A stretch of DNA of 50,239 bases from an uncultured Flavobacteriales bacterium (GTDB taxonomy: Bacteria > Bacteroidota > Bacteroidia > Flavobacteriales_E > Vicingaceae), in assembly GCA_937925525.1 (NCBI GenBank), contig CALALS010000047.1, forward strand, positions 1 to 50,239, in the 5' to 3' direction. Positions 1 to 8,207 of the stretch are shown piece after piece. A model generated the notes under the pieces. That model was not told the origin of the DNA. It did not search any database and saw only the letters and a list, made by a program, of their open reading frames with translations. Both the position numbers and the translations under genes were made by a program. Position 1 is the first letter of the stretch, and each line of letters opens with the position of its first letter.

Positions 1-1283
1 AAACAATTGAAAACTGGATTAAGCAATTTCAAGGAGCTGTTAGAGTTACGTTATCATTTAATAACCCAATCAATATCTCATTAGACCCTACTTTCTTTGT
101 AGGTGTTGAGTGTGACACCTTTGTCCCTGATACTTTAGCTATGGCATACACCAATAACTTATTTAATGTTCCTGGTAGATCTAACAAAGTTTGGACAAAT
201 ATTGCAGGAACTTGGAATCAGGTAAGTTCAATTTTTATTGACCAAAACAACAATCCTGTTTGGTTAAACGGATTTACAAGAGTGGGTGTGACTCAGTTTC
301 CTATTAATGCTAGACCCACTCCCCTAACTGATACTATTTGCCAAGGTGATATTATTGCTTATAGCTCTCTGAATACTACAAACGTATCAAGCTATCAGTG
401 GGTATTTACCCAAGGTAGTCCGGGAAGTGGCACAACTGCAAATATGAATGTTTTGTATAACACCCCTGGTATTCATTCCTACCAATACAGAGCATACAAT
501 CAATGCGGCATGGCTAATGCTTATGTAGGGCAGATTACCGTAAATCCTAAACCCACTTCTGCCATTACTGGGCCAACTTTTGTATGTCCAGGTAATTCTG
601 CTACACTTGTTGGAGCCGGAGGCGGAACCTATTTATGGATTGGAGGTGGTGCAACAGGAAATACTAACCAAACGGTAGTCGTATCTCCTACATCCACTAC
701 AAATTATCAGTTAGTTGCTACAAACTCTTTTGGATGTAAAGATACCGCCACAAAAACATTAACTGTACCTTTGGCAGTTACTGCCGGTTATAACTATTCT
801 CCAAGCACACTTTGTATAAATTCGGTGATTAACTTTACTTCTACTTCATCTAATGCTACAACTTATCAGTGGACAATTCCTAGTTCATCTAATCCAAGCC
901 CAACAGTTGCTAATCCAATAGCAACATGGACTACTCCAGGGGTATATAATGTTAAACTTAAAGCATCCAATCAATGCTTTACTGATTCTACTACCCAATC
1001 TCTTACTGTTATAAACTGTAGTGTTGGAGTTAATGAAATAGGAAAAGAGTCTAATGTTACTTTATCGTTTGCTAACCAAGGATTAATCATTAATTCTAAT
1101 GGCGTAAATGGAAATTACACTATTAGATTATTTGACGCTTCTGGCAAAATGATTCTTAACGAAAATATTTTTATCAATGAAGGAATTCAGACAGTTTCTT
1201 TAGTTAATAATGTAGCTAAAGGAATTTATGTCATTCAACTTCAAAATGAAGAAAACCTATTTAGCTCTAAGCTTATAAAGTAA
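1..1283 (+). CDS. T9SS-secreted protein with PKD-like domains (5' end outside window)
   Basis: The reading frame is open from base 3 with no stop, so the gene begins upstream of the window; the ATG at 141 is internal. The visible part (about 426 residues) holds tandem Ig/PKD-like segments with paired cysteines and the repeated pattern of a Cys, a hydrophobic strand, 'YQW' or 'YLW' and a closing 'NQCG' or 'GC'. The last 80 or so residues have the form of a T9SS type A sorting domain: 'IRLFDASGKMI', then 'GIYVIQLQ' and a basic C-terminus 'SSKLIK'. Such proteins are exported by Sec, cross the outer membrane through the type IX system and are attached to or released from the surface. The catalytic or binding part, if any, lies outside the window, so no function is assigned. 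A strong terminator follows 20 bases after the stop. Confidence 0.8.
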   Translation, partial: TIENWIKQFQGAVRVTLSFNNPINISLDPTFFVGVECDTFVPDTLAMAYTNNLFNVPGRSNKVWTNIAGTWNQVSSIFIDQNNNPVWLNGFTRVGVTQFPINARPTPLTDTICQGDIIAYSSLNTTNVSSYQWVFTQGSPGSGTTANMNVLYNTPGIHSYQYRAYNQCGMANAYVGQITVNPKPTSAITGPTFVCPGNSATLVGAGGGTYLWIGGGATGNTNQTVVVSPTSTTNYQLVATNSFGCKDTATKTLTVPLAVTAGYNYSPSTLCINSVINFTSTSSNATTYQWTIPSSSNPSPTVANPIATWTTPGVYNVKLKASNQCFTDSTTQSLTVINCSVGVNEIGKESNVTLSFANQGLIINSNGVNGNYTIRLFDASGKMILNENIFINEGIQTVSLVNNVAKGIYVIQLQNEENLFSSKLIK

Positions 1284-1302
1284 GTAATTAAACATATCTG
1301 TT

Positions 1303-1340
1303 AAAAGGGTGCGAAGTATTCGTACCCTTTTCTTTTTTCT
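1303..1340 (+). terminator. Intrinsic terminator after the T9SS gene
   Basis: A 13-bp stem (one G-T pair) with a 3-base loop, 1303-1331, is formed by AAAAGGGTGCGAA and its near-perfect inverted copy, followed by a T-rich tract. It lies 20 bases after the stop codon of the upstream gene and before the promoter of cysH. Confidence 0.85.
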
Positions 1341-1362
1341 TTAAATGAAAGCCTATAAATTT

Positions 1363-1370
1363 TAGTTTTG
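1363..1370 (+). promoter_or_regulatory. TAGTTTTG -7 box of cysH
   Basis: The sequence matches the Bacteroidota -7 consensus TAnnTTTG and is followed by only 4 bases (caac) before the ATG of cysH. The transcript is predicted to begin at or next to the start codon. No Shine-Dalgarno site is present. Confidence 0.6.
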
Positions 1371-1374
1371 CAAC

Positions 1375-2028
1375 ATGGATATTTCACCAATAAAAGATAA
1401 AATACAACAATATAAGTCTGAAGGGAAAAAATTATTTGCAACTTCTTCTTTTCAAACACATAGTTTACCAATGCTTCACATCATTAGTAAAATAGATAAT
1501 AGCATACCCGTTTATTATACCAATACCGGTTTTTTATTCCCAGAAACTTTAGCCTTTAAAGACCAACTGGCAAAAGACTTTGGATTAACTATTATCGGCT
1601 TAAACCCATCGGTTCCAAAAAGCCAACAAAAAGACATTAATGGAAATCTGCTTTTCACATCAGACCCTGACTACTGCTGCCATATTAACAAAATACAACC
1701 CCTTGAGCCAATACTTGCAGAGTTTGATGTTTGGATAAATGGCATAAGAGCTGACCAAAGTTCTGTTAGAAAAAACATGAAAGAAGAACAACCCGCTCCC
1801 TTTGGTTGTTTGCGCTACCATCCTATGTTAAATTGGGATAATAAAATGATATATACCTATATTCATGAAAACAAGCTTCCATCACATCCTTTGGAAGCAA
1901 AAGGTTATTTAAGTATAGGTTGCGAGCCTTGTACCAGAAAATTTATTCAGGGGGACGACAGGTCTGCAAGGTGGTTTGGCCTTAATAAAACAGAATGTGG
2001 GTTACATACTGATTTAGTAACTAAATAG
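1375..2028 (+). CDS. cysH: Adenylyl-sulfate (APS) reductase, assimilatory, CysH family
   Basis: This enzyme reduces adenylyl sulfate to sulfite and AMP in the cytoplasm, a step of sulfate assimilation. At 217 residues it has the usual length of thioredoxin-dependent CysH proteins. The P-loop-like PAPS/APS binding region is at residues 23-30 (TSSFQTHS). Cys101-Cys102 and Cys183-x-x-Cys186 are the four expected ligands of the [4Fe-4S] cluster, which marks the APS-using rather than the PAPS-using subgroup. Cys208 in ECGLH is the catalytic cysteine. The ATG at 1375 fits the family N-terminus and the promoter 4 bases before it. No other sulfate assimilation gene is visible here; the next gene is 17 bases downstream on the same strand and probably co-transcribed. 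Confidence 0.92.
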   Translation: MDISPIKDKIQQYKSEGKKLFATSSFQTHSLPMLHIISKIDNSIPVYYTNTGFLFPETLAFKDQLAKDFGLTIIGLNPSVPKSQQKDINGNLLFTSDPDYCCHINKIQPLEPILAEFDVWINGIRADQSSVRKNMKEEQPAPFGCLRYHPMLNWDNKMIYTYIHENKLPSHPLEAKGYLSIGCEPCTRKFIQGDDRSARWFGLNKTECGLHTDLVTK

Positions 2029-2045
2029 TAAGACAAAAGAAGTTT

Positions 2046-2963
2046 ATGAAAGTATTAATTACCGGTGGAGCAGGTTATATAGGAAATGAAGTTGTTTATA
2101 AATTAGCCGTAAACAAAAACATAGAGCAAATTGTAATTTATGACAACTTACATAAAGGAAATTACAATCTATTTACAGGCCTAAGAAAAGTCCCAAAAAA
2201 CAATATTAAATTTATACATGGAGATATATTAGACAGTAGATTACTACGAAAGTCTCTTCATGGAATAGATACAGTAATTCATCTAGCTGCCAATGTAACT
2301 ACTCCGTTTTCGGATAATAACCCTCATTATTTAGAGCAGGTAAATCATTGGGGAACTGCTGAATTAGTTTACGCAATTGAAGAAAGTGATGTAAAGAATT
2401 TAGTTTATATGAGTAGTGCGTCTGTTTATGGAGCTAGAGAAAATGAAGCTGAAATTACCACCCTCCTAAATCCCAGAACACATTATGGCATCTCAAAAAT
2501 GAGAGGAGAAGAACATGTTGCTAGAATGTTTGATAAACTCAACACGTATATCGTAAGATGTGCCAATGTTTACGGTTATAGCAAAAACCTAAGAGTAGAT
2601 GCTGTAATTAATAAATTTATGTTAGAGGCTCATTATGAAGGAAGAATAAAAATTAACGGTGACGGAAATCAATCTCGTTCATTTATCTACATTAATAGAG
2701 TAACTGACTTTTTAGAAAAGCTTTTAGAAAGCAACTTAGACTCTGCCTACTTCAATTTAGTAGATAGAAATATGAGCGTGTTGGATATTGTTGAAGCTAT
2801 CAAAGAAATTTACCCTGCTACCGAAATGATTTTTGTGAATCACCACATGAAAATGAAAGAACTAAAAGTAAAGGCTGACGAACAAACCAAAACGTTATTA
2901 GGAGAAAATCCTATGACTTTAGTAGAAGAACTACAACAGTTTAAAAAAATGTTTACGTTTTAG
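2046..2963 (+). CDS. NAD-dependent epimerase/dehydratase (extended SDR), sugar nucleotide type
   Basis: An extended short-chain dehydrogenase of 305 residues. The Rossmann dinucleotide motif GGAGYIG is at residues 7-13, an Asp follows the second strand (YDN), the catalytic serines are near 123-125 and the YxxxK pair is Tyr147/Lys151. The family interconverts or dehydrates nucleotide sugars such as UDP-glucose. The substrate cannot be read from the sequence; the 'VYGARENEAEITTLLNP' segment resembles UDP-glucose 4-epimerase-like members. It follows cysH by 17 bases and has no promoter box of its own. Its 3' end overlaps the convergent rsmI by 11 bases. Confidence 0.85.
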   Translation: MKVLITGGAGYIGNEVVYKLAVNKNIEQIVIYDNLHKGNYNLFTGLRKVPKNNIKFIHGDILDSRLLRKSLHGIDTVIHLAANVTTPFSDNNPHYLEQVNHWGTAELVYAIEESDVKNLVYMSSASVYGARENEAEITTLLNPRTHYGISKMRGEEHVARMFDKLNTYIVRCANVYGYSKNLRVDAVINKFMLEAHYEGRIKINGDGNQSRSFIYINRVTDFLEKLLESNLDSAYFNLVDRNMSVLDIVEAIKEIYPATEMIFVNHHMKMKELKVKADEQTKTLLGENPMTLVEELQQFKKMFTF

Positions 2964-3630
2964 AAAAACCATCTACTACTACTACAAATTCTCCTTTAGG
3001 CTCTTTTTCGGTAAAATGTGATAGCAATTCTTGTGCTGTTCCCCTTAGTGTCTCTTCATAAATTTTAGTTAACTCTCTTGATACTGAAACCTTTCTGTCA
3101 GCACCAAAAATTTCAACTAATTCCTCCATTAACTTCTTAATTCTATAAGGAGATTCATAAAAAACGATAGTTCTTTGCTCTTCTTTCAATTCATTTAGGC
3201 GTTTATTTCTTCCTTTTTTATGAGGTAAAAAACCTTCAAAACAAAATTTATCGCAAGGAAAACCTGAGTTTACCAGTGCGGGAACAAATGCTGTTGCGCC
3301 CGGTAGGCATTCTACCTTAATGTCTTGAGCAATACATGCTCTCACCAATAAAAAGCCTGGATCGGATATTGCAGGAGTTCCGGCATCACTAATTAAACCA
3401 ACTATAGCAGAGGACTTTATCCTTTCAACAATATTATCCAATACCTTATGCTCATTATGTTGATGAAAAGACACTAAAGGTGTTTTAATATCTAAATGCT
3501 TCATTAATTTACCTGATTGGCGAGTATCTTCAGCTAAAACAAAATCACATTCTTTCAATATTCTTATAGCTCTTAGCGTTATATCTTCTAAGTTGCCAAT
3601 TGGAGTGGGTATAATTACTAGTTTAGACAT
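2953..3630 (-). CDS. rsmI: 16S rRNA (cytidine1402-2'-O)-methyltransferase RsmI
   Basis: RsmI uses S-adenosylmethionine to 2'-O-methylate C1402 of 16S rRNA in the decoding centre. The 225-residue protein begins with the family signature 'IIPTPIGNLEDITLRA', followed by 'LAEDTRQSGKLMKH', 'SDAGTPAISDPG' (SAM-binding), 'LPGATAFVPALVNSGFP' and 'FYESPYRIKK'. It is a little shorter than the E. coli protein because it lacks the C-terminal extension, as is common in Bacteroidota. The ATG lies 4 bases after a TATTTTTG box on the minus strand. The 3' end overlaps the convergent epimerase gene. Confidence 0.95.
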   Translation of the reverse strand: MSKLVIIPTPIGNLEDITLRAIRILKECDFVLAEDTRQSGKLMKHLDIKTPLVSFHQHNEHKVLDNIVERIKSSAIVGLISDAGTPAISDPGFLLVRACIAQDIKVECLPGATAFVPALVNSGFPCDKFCFEGFLPHKKGRNKRLNELKEEQRTIVFYESPYRIKKLMEELVEIFGADRKVSVSRELTKIYEETLRGTAQELLSHFTEKEPKGEFVVVVDGFSKT

Positions 3631-3634
3631 CTGC

Positions 3635-3642
3635 CAAAAATA
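3635..3642 (-). promoter_or_regulatory. TATTTTTG -7 box of rsmI
   Basis: On the minus strand the perfect TAnnTTTG box is followed by gcag and then the ATG of rsmI, a 4-base gap, which predicts a leaderless message. Confidence 0.6.
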
Positions 3643-3737
3643 GCTTTTGAGCAGCTAAATTGTTAATTTTATCTAAATTTTTTAGCTGCGTGCAACCTTT
3701 TAATACAAATAAACATCTATAAGCTGTCGATGCAATT

Positions 3738-4280
3738 ATGAGAGATGAGAAAGAAATCTTAGAAAAATGCAGAAAAAATGATCGCATCGGACAAAAAGCG
3801 TTATTTGACAAGTATGCCCCTAGAATGATGAGTGTTTGTATTCGCTACACAAACAGTAGCGATGATGCAAAAGATGTTTTACAAGAGGGATTCATTAAAG
3901 TTTTTGAAAAAATTGAAATGTATTCAGGTAGTGGTTCTTTAGAAGGGTGGATAAGAAAAATAATGGTTAACACTGCCCTTGACCGAATTAGGAAGTATAA
4001 ACACGAACAAAATAAAGCGTCTATTGATGATGTTAGCTTTATGCTTGGCAAAGCAGAAAGCACCACTTCAAAACTAGCAGCTAAAGACCTAATGGCCTTG
4101 GTAAATAGCTTACCCGGTGGATATAAAACCGTTTTTAATCTATTTGCTATTGAAGGTTATACTCACGCTGAAATTGGAGAAATGCTAAACATTTCAGAAA
4201 ACACTTCTAAATCACAATATTCTAGAGCCAGGGCTCACTTACAAAAAATGCTTGAACAAATTGAAGAAAATGTTGAATAA
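3738..4280 (+). CDS. ECF-type RNA polymerase sigma factor (sigma-70 family)
   Basis: A 180-residue sigma factor of the extracytoplasmic function group. Region 2 (about residues 18-90) contains 'LFDKYAPRMMSVCIRY', the core-binding 'DAKDVLQEGFIKVFEKI' and the -10 recognition part 'LEGWIRKIMVNTALDRIRK'. Region 4 (about 118-172) has 'LPGGYKTVFNLFAIEGYTH' and the helix-turn-helix 'AEIGEMLNISENTSKSQYSR'. It would direct RNA polymerase to a small regulon in response to an envelope signal. The 3' end overlaps the next gene by 11 bases, so the two are translationally coupled, as for a sigma/anti-sigma pair. The bases upstream (tataagctgtcgatgcaatt) contain no clear housekeeping TAnnTTTG box, which would fit autoregulation, though that is only inferred. 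Confidence 0.9.
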   Translation: MRDEKEILEKCRKNDRIGQKALFDKYAPRMMSVCIRYTNSSDDAKDVLQEGFIKVFEKIEMYSGSGSLEGWIRKIMVNTALDRIRKYKHEQNKASIDDVSFMLGKAESTTSKLAAKDLMALVNSLPGGYKTVFNLFAIEGYTHAEIGEMLNISENTSKSQYSRARAHLQKMLEQIEENVE

Positions 4281-5394
4281 CAATAACATAGAAGAACTTT
4301 TTAAATCAGGGTTAGAAAACCTTGAATCGCCTGTTCCTACCGATGTGTGGGCCGGAATTGAGTCAAATTTACCTGCTTCAGGTGGAGCTTCTGCAACAAC
4401 CGGCATTACTAAATCTCTTTTAACTAAAGTAGCCATAGGCGTAATTAGTGTTGGAGCTATTAGCTATGGAATTTATCATTTTACCAATTCAACCAGTAAT
4501 AATGAAAACATAACAGAGGTTAGCCCTGTTACTAATGAGAATAACTTAAATATAACCGAAGAAATCAGTTCTGACGAAAATAACACTCCGCCTAATAATA
4601 GTGACAACCTTAACTTCACCACTGAAGCAACTGAGAAAGCAGGAGAAACAGAAAAATCTTCAGACACAAAAACTTACCCTAAAAATCATATTAACAAGCC
4701 TAATACATATATTCCTACTTCTACTGAAAATAATACCTCTAACAATAATTCAGGAGAAAAAAACGATAATAACATTAGTGCTAACGACAACAATAAAAAG
4801 AACGAAACGTCAACCAATAATAACCCAACTCCTGAAAAATCTAAAGAAGTAGAAACTCCTTTAGCGGTTGAAATTATAGCTAATGAAACAGAAGGAAAAA
4901 TTCCTTTTGAGGTTTCATTAAAGTTAGACAAACAAGTTAATCATGTAATTTGGACATTGCCTGGTGAAAAAGAAATATCTTCTACTGAACTTAACCATAC
5001 ATTTGAAAAGCTTGGAAAGCATACCGTTAAGGTTAAAGCTACTGATAGCAAAGGAAAAACAGCAATCAATGAAATTACTATAAATGTTTTACCGACAGCA
5101 CTCATTAAATTACCTAAACCTGTTGGAAACAGTGGAGTTCGTCAATTCTACGCCAATGGTAATAATAAGTTTAATGTTGAGTTTGAAGATGCAGCAGAAG
5201 TAGAAGGTGTAGTATGGGACTTAAAAGGAAATGAAGTATATAAATTTAATACTATTGAAGGCGCCAAGTGGAACGGCAAAAATATGATAGGTAATATTTG
5301 CGAATCTGGCGTTTACTTTATGTTAATTAAAGCCACTGGCTTTGATGGTTATCCTGCTAAACCGGAAAGAATTACTATCAATCTGACTAGATAA
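4270..5394 (+). CDS. Single-pass membrane protein with PKD domain, putative anti-sigma partner
   Basis: I chose the ATG at 4270 over the upstream TTG at 4252; it gives 374 residues beginning MLNNNNIEELF. The N-terminal cytoplasmic part (about 1-55) has the 'FKSGLENLESPVPTDVWAGI' pattern seen in Bacteroidota proteins encoded right after ECF sigma factors. One membrane helix follows ('LLTKVAIGVISVGAISYGIY', about residues 58-77), then a long Asn/Thr/Ser/Glu-rich low-complexity linker to about 195. A PKD-like domain follows (about 196-275, 'KLGKHTVKVKATDSKG'), and the C-terminus ('VWDLKGNEVYKF', 'ESGVYFMLIKATG') resembles the gliding-motility-associated/FlgD-like beta domain. No signal peptide is present, so the outer part would sit in the periplasm on a membrane anchor. 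Overlap with the sigma gene supports an anti-sigma role, which is inferred; no zinc (ZAS) motif is seen. Confidence 0.65.
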   Translation: MLNNNNIEELFKSGLENLESPVPTDVWAGIESNLPASGGASATTGITKSLLTKVAIGVISVGAISYGIYHFTNSTSNNENITEVSPVTNENNLNITEEISSDENNTPPNNSDNLNFTTEATEKAGETEKSSDTKTYPKNHINKPNTYIPTSTENNTSNNNSGEKNDNNISANDNNKKNETSTNNNPTPEKSKEVETPLAVEIIANETEGKIPFEVSLKLDKQVNHVIWTLPGEKEISSTELNHTFEKLGKHTVKVKATDSKGKTAINEITINVLPTALIKLPKPVGNSGVRQFYANGNNKFNVEFEDAAEVEGVVWDLKGNEVYKFNTIEGAKWNGKNMIGNICESGVYFMLIKATGFDGYPAKPERITINLTR

Positions 5395-5432
5395 ACAATT
5401 ACACTTTATTAACAAAGTATTTCTTAGTATAT

Positions 5433-5440
5433 TAGCTTTA
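5433..5440 (+). promoter_or_regulatory. TAGCTTTA candidate -7 box
   Basis: A one-mismatch TAnnTTTG box lies 16 bases before the ATG of the CFI-box lipoprotein gene. The mismatch is at the last base, so this is a moderate call. Confidence 0.4.
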
Positions 5441-5456
5441 CCTAAAACTAATAACT

Positions 5457-6305
5457 ATGAAAAAATCTAAAGTAACTGTATTACTTGTAGGTCTGCTTTT
5501 TCTTTCATTGATTGGGTGCATGTCCTATAAAAAAATTAGTGTAGGAAATGCAGAGCCATTTACCAATCATGACATCAGAGAAAATTTTCAGAACTATAAT
5601 ATATATATTCATGATGATAATGGGATTTATGAACTCCAAAACCCTGAGATAGGAGAAAAATTGATAGCCGGAACTCCTAAAAAAATTACCAATCAACAAC
5701 AGCTTAGCGAAATAACGGACACCAACAACGTTAAAGGTAAAGACATTAATAAATATAATTTAACTCTCCACACCAAAAAACCTATTATAGAAAATGATGG
5801 TGTTGCTCAAAGTGGTAATGAAATAGTTTTAGATTACAATCCTACGAATAGAATTGAAATTAAAGCAGATGATATTGAAAAAGTAGAAATGTATGCTAAT
5901 GATGAAAAGGTAATTGGTATTATAGCACTTTATATTATACTTTGCTTTATTGCTTTAGGCCTATTAATCTGGCTGATGATTGTTTTGTTAAATCAAGCCG
6001 GAAACAGTAGTGCCAATGCTAGTGCAAATTCCAGCGGAAATTCAAATAGTAATAGTGGGAGCAGTAATAGTGGTGGTTCCTGCTATGTTGCAACAATGGT
6101 TTATGGAAGTTACGATGCACCAGAGGTTTTAGTTCTCAGAAGGTTTCGCGATAATTTTTTACAAAGGTTTTATTTAGGTAGACTATTTATCAAGACATAT
6201 TACAAATATTCTCCTCATTTTGTGGAGAGATTTCAAAATCACGAAAACGTTCATAAACCAATTCGGTTTCTGCTGAATCAGTTTGTAAAACTTCTTTCCA
6301 ATTAA
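5457..6305 (+). CDS. Lipoprotein with second membrane helix and C-terminal CFI-box domain
   Basis: A 282-residue protein. The signal peptide ends in a lipobox (LIGC, Cys21). Residues 22-150 are a polar, probably beta-rich domain I do not recognise. A second, very hydrophobic helix spans about 152-179. A 28-residue Ser/Asn/Gly/Ala linker follows (181-208), then 'CYVATMVYGSYDAPEVLVLR' and 'FRDNF...GRLFIKTYYKYSP' (209-256), which match the CFI-box-CTERM pattern (Cys-aromatic/hydrophobic-ATAxYGS...LRxFRD...YxxYSP). The role of that domain is unknown; it usually sits after a low-complexity linker at the C-terminus of diverse envelope proteins. Here the CFI consensus is CYV. The gene follows the sigma/anti-sigma pair by 62 bases and lies 6 bases before the next gene. 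Topology is uncertain: the lipid anchor and helix would tether it twice. Confidence 0.7.
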   Translation: MKKSKVTVLLVGLLFLSLIGCMSYKKISVGNAEPFTNHDIRENFQNYNIYIHDDNGIYELQNPEIGEKLIAGTPKKITNQQQLSEITDTNNVKGKDINKYNLTLHTKKPIIENDGVAQSGNEIVLDYNPTNRIEIKADDIEKVEMYANDEKVIGIIALYIILCFIALGLLIWLMIVLLNQAGNSSANASANSSGNSNSNSGSSNSGGSCYVATMVYGSYDAPEVLVLRRFRDNFLQRFYLGRLFIKTYYKYSPHFVERFQNHENVHKPIRFLLNQFVKLLSN

Positions 6306-6311
6306 AACAAG

Positions 6312-6962
6312 GTGTTTAAACGCTTTTACATATTTTTCTTAATGTTTGGCTTTGTGATAGTGGCTTCCAGTAGCTTTTCACAAAGCAATTTGTCTCTAAA
6401 ATATTTTGGTTTAACCGTACATCCGTTTGGAGATTATTCTGCCTCTATTCAGCCTAATAAGCTTGATAAAAATGCATTTTTTGTTTTGAACTTTGGTGGC
6501 TATGCCAGCTATGAAAAATTTGTATGGTACGACTTTATTTCTGTAAAATTAAAGCAAGGAATTTTTACCGATTGTTCTGCCGGCATGATGGGAGTTTCAC
6601 ATTTTGGGGCTCAATTAAAGTTATTAGAAAACAAAAAAAATAGATTAAGTTTTGGAATAGGCCCAACATTTATTTACAGAGAATCATGGAAAAGATTTGA
6701 AGTATATGAAGATTCAGGTTTCTGGAAAACCTATACCTCTAAAAAATATGGTGAAATTCAATATACTTTTATTCCGTATGGTTGTGAGTTTGAATATGAC
6801 TATAAGCTATCTGATAAAACCGATTTATCTGTTGACTTTACTCCGGGTTTCCCATTTGCCTTTACTTTTTCGGTGGGTATTAAACATTGGTTAAATAAAG
6901 ACTTTAAGAAAAGAGTAAAACTGGTAGTTCCTAAAAATAAAAAGGTTAAAGTTCCTCAATAA
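6312..6962 (+). CDS. Secreted/outer-membrane hypothetical protein
   Basis: A 216-residue protein starting at GTG 6312, 6 bases after the previous stop. This start keeps the basic end of a signal peptide (MFKRFYIFFLMFGFVIVAS) that the internal ATG would lose. Cleavage is likely after SSSFS or FSQ. The mature part is rich in alternating aromatic and polar residues ('FSFGIGP', 'YDYKLSDKTDLSVDFTPGFP', 'FTFSVGIKHWL') typical of a small outer-membrane beta-barrel. It ends in a Lys/Val-rich tail. No named family is recognised. Tight spacing makes it the partner of the CFI-box lipoprotein gene. Its last 17 bases overlap the convergent M28 peptidase gene. Confidence 0.6.
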   Translation: MFKRFYIFFLMFGFVIVASSSFSQSNLSLKYFGLTVHPFGDYSASIQPNKLDKNAFFVLNFGGYASYEKFVWYDFISVKLKQGIFTDCSAGMMGVSHFGAQLKLLENKKNRLSFGIGPTFIYRESWKRFEVYEDSGFWKTYTSKKYGEIQYTFIPYGCEFEYDYKLSDKTDLSVDFTPGFPFAFTFSVGIKHWLNKDFKKRVKLVVPKNKKVKVPQ

Positions 6963-8202
6963 ATTTAACAATCAGCTTAGACAAATCTTCAAATTCAGTA
7001 AGAGGAAGTGTTTCGGGCTTGTCGTAAATATCGTGATATGCCTTAATGCCTCCCAAAGTATAAATATAAAAACCTGGAACTCCTTGTTCAGTAAAAAAGT
7101 AATGGTCTGAAATGGCCGCCTTTCCTCTCTTTTCAATTTTGGGTAATAAATTAAGTGTTGAATTTATTTTTTGAAGTTGAGCAAATTCTTTTTCAAAAAC
7201 AGCTCCGTTCACTACTTTTATTCCTTCATCTCCTGTCCCAAGAATGTCAAAATTTAAAAAGAACTTTGTATTTCTTACATCCAACAATGGGTTTTTAGCA
7301 AGATAAGCCGAACCTAATAAACCTGCTTCTTCACCTGCAAAAGCTATAAAAACAACTGTATAGTCAGGCGGATTTTTAGTGTAGTAATTAGCTAAATGTA
7401 ATAACATTGCTATTCCGCTAGCATTGTCATTAGCACCATAAAAACACGCTTCTTCTCCCATCATGCCCAAATGGTCGTAATGTCCCATAAAAACAATTGA
7501 ACTATCCGGTTGCTTTTTCCCTAAAACATAGCCCAATACATTTTGTGTTTGATGGTCATAGTTGAAAACCTGCTCTATATCTACAAAAATCTCCTTTGCA
7601 TCGTTAATAAAGTTTTCTTTTAAGATTTGGATGGTTGTGTATTCATCCAGTTTTGTAGATACAGACCAAGTTAATTTTTCCGGTTCCAGGCTAACTAGCA
7701 ACGGTATTCCAAAGTGATTGTATTTAATTCCTTCAAATGCTTTATCATTAGCTAAAACAGACTCATCAATGACTACTGCTTTATCGTGAAAAAAGTTGCG
7801 CTTAGCTGCTTTCATCAAACTCTTTTCACTTGGTAAATTTGTTTCGGTATATCTTATCACGGAAAACTTGCCCGTTAAGCCTTTTGAGGATGGTTTAACA
7901 ATATAATCTTTTCCCGGAATTAGTAGTTTTCCATCAATTCTAACTTCCATTCTTCCCGGAAATGTATTAACAGGAAATGAAAATTTTTGAAAGTAATTTT
8001 CGGTTAGTGTCTTTACTCCAAGTTGCTCAAATTCATTAGCAATATATGTAGCAGCAAGCATATCTCCTTTAGCTACGTACCCTCTACCGTACATGTGTTT
8101 TGATGCTAGCGTATCTACTACCTTTTTGGCATAAGATATATCTGATTGACCATTACCTAAAAAAACTAAGGATGAAAAAAGTATAAACAGTAAGTTCCTC
8201 AT
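6946..8202 (-). CDS. Secreted M28-family zinc metallopeptidase
   Basis: A 418-residue secreted peptidase, probably an aminopeptidase that trims peptides in the periplasm or outside the cell. The signal peptide is residues 1-18 (MRNLLFILFSSLVFLGNG). All co-catalytic zinc residues of family M28 are visible: His241 and catalytic Asp243 (MGHYDH), bridging Asp259 (GANDNASG), catalytic Glu291 and ligand Glu292 (GEEAG), Asp319 (FDILG) and His367 (SDHYFF). A PA-like insert probably precedes the catalytic domain (about residues 90-200). The start codon lies 5 bases after the stop of the upstream gene, so the two form an operon. There is no T9SS tail. Confidence 0.88.
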   Translation of the reverse strand: MRNLLFILFSSLVFLGNGQSDISYAKKVVDTLASKHMYGRGYVAKGDMLAATYIANEFEQLGVKTLTENYFQKFSFPVNTFPGRMEVRIDGKLLIPGKDYIVKPSSKGLTGKFSVIRYTETNLPSEKSLMKAAKRNFFHDKAVVIDESVLANDKAFEGIKYNHFGIPLLVSLEPEKLTWSVSTKLDEYTTIQILKENFINDAKEIFVDIEQVFNYDHQTQNVLGYVLGKKQPDSSIVFMGHYDHLGMMGEEACFYGANDNASGIAMLLHLANYYTKNPPDYTVVFIAFAGEEAGLLGSAYLAKNPLLDVRNTKFFLNFDILGTGDEGIKVVNGAVFEKEFAQLQKINSTLNLLPKIEKRGKAAISDHYFFTEQGVPGFYIYTLGGIKAYHDIYDKPETLPLTEFEDLSKLIVKFIEEL

Positions 8203-8207
8203 GCTAA

